A DNA stretch of 5,746 nucleotides from Nitrospirota bacterium. GTDB taxonomy: Bacteria > Patescibacteriota > Gracilibacteria > UBA1369 > LOWO2-01-FULL-3. This document shows positions 5,616 through 5,746 of the stretch, in pieces; position 1 is the first letter of the stretch, and every line of letters begins with the position of its first letter. The position numbers and the translations under genes were made by a program. The DNA is taken from positions 1-5,746 of the forward strand of contig JAACEU010000044.1 in NCBI GenBank assembly GCA_011682355.1, in the 5' to 3' direction. The notes below the pieces were generated by a model. That model was not told the DNA's origin and did not search any database. It worked only from the letters and a program-made list of their open reading frames with translations.

Positions 5616-5653
5616 GTGGCATGAAAATGCCACCCCCTGTTGCCAGGGGGTGG
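5616..5653. terminator. Two overlapping strong hairpins between convergent genes
   Basis: Hairpin 1 is GTGGCAT-GAAA-ATGCCAC (5616-5633), a perfect 7-base stem with a GNRA-type GAAA loop on the plus strand. Hairpin 2 is CCACCCCCTG-TTGC-CAGGGGGTGG (5630-5653), a perfect 10-base stem whose loop reads GCAA, also GNRA, on the minus strand. They share 5630-5633, so both cannot form completely. The position, 7 bases after the ugd stop and before the end of a minus-strand gene, fits a transcript end or 3' stability element. Neither side has a proper run of T residues, so a standard intrinsic terminator is not certain. Confidence 0.5.
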
Positions 5654-5691
5654 GTGATAGAAGAGACTCCGGGGCAGGGTTGATCTTCTTG

Positions 5692-5746
5692 TTATTCGGA
5701 CTTGTCGCCGTCCTCGGCGGGCGCGACGTCCTCTTCGGCTTCGGCG
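5692..5746 (-). CDS. C-terminal tail of an acidic protein (runs off the right edge)
   Basis: The minus strand is open from the right edge to a TAA at 5694-5692, encoding the last 17 residues AEAEEDVAPAEDGDKSE. The composition (Ala, Glu, Asp, Pro, Gly) and clearly higher GC content than ugd suggest a disordered acidic tail, as found on some ribosomal proteins, chaperones and secreted or DNA-associated proteins. Too little is present to identify the family. It would end 82 bases from the ugd stop in a convergent arrangement. Confidence 0.5.
   Translation of the reverse strand, partial: AEAEEDVAPAEDGDKSE

Noticed and set aside
1..5746. CRISPR arrays, tRNA or rRNA genes, insertion sequences, prophage attachment sites
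   Set aside because: I saw no regularly spaced repeats, tRNA cloverleaf, rRNA segment, transposase or terminal inverted repeats on either strand.

Overview
This window looks bacterial. Promoters of the sigma-70 type (TTGACA/TTGAAA with plausible -10 boxes) can be read in front of three genes, and one protein is itself sigma-factor-like. No convincing Shine-Dalgarno sequence precedes any readable start, intergenic gaps are small, genes overlap, and the RdgB homologue is divergent. Together these suggest a compact, poorly studied lineage, perhaps Candidate Phyla Radiation/Patescibacteria. That placement is an inference from style, not from a marker gene. TGA is used as an ordinary stop, which argues against the glycine-TGA code of Gracilibacteria and SR1.

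Layout: (1) 1-1407, plus strand: the 3' part of a pentapeptide-repeat/two-TM potassium-channel fusion, followed 11 bases later by a small COMT-like O-methyltransferase. (2) 1387-3223, minus strand: a two-gene unit in which a gene for an unusual membrane-anchored sigma-like protein overlaps the start of an RdgB/HAM1 NTP pyrophosphatase gene. The rdgB end overlaps the methyltransferase end tail to tail by 21 bases. (3) 3301-4167, minus strand: a protein of uncertain function with a repeated acidic peptide in the middle and a probable ASCH (PUA-like) C-terminal domain. (4) 4168-4271: a divergent promoter region with an operator-like palindrome on the minus side and an apparently leaderless promoter on the plus side. 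(5) 4272-5609, plus strand: a complete UDP-glucose 6-dehydrogenase. (6) 5610-5746: two overlapping strong hairpins, then the acidic C-terminal tail of a minus-strand gene that runs off the right edge.

The most interesting object is the 422-residue sigma-like protein. It has sigma region 2 and region 4-like domains, a charged linker, one membrane span and an extracytoplasmic C-terminal domain, with no separate anti-sigma gene next to it. It could be a one-piece signal-transducing sigma factor. Its promoter carries a 12-base direct repeat at the presumed transcription start, and its extracytoplasmic domain is interrupted by a GC-rich tandem palindrome. UDP-glucuronate synthesis (envelope polysaccharide) and the channel fit an envelope-related neighbourhood, but nothing in the sequence shows that the genes act together.
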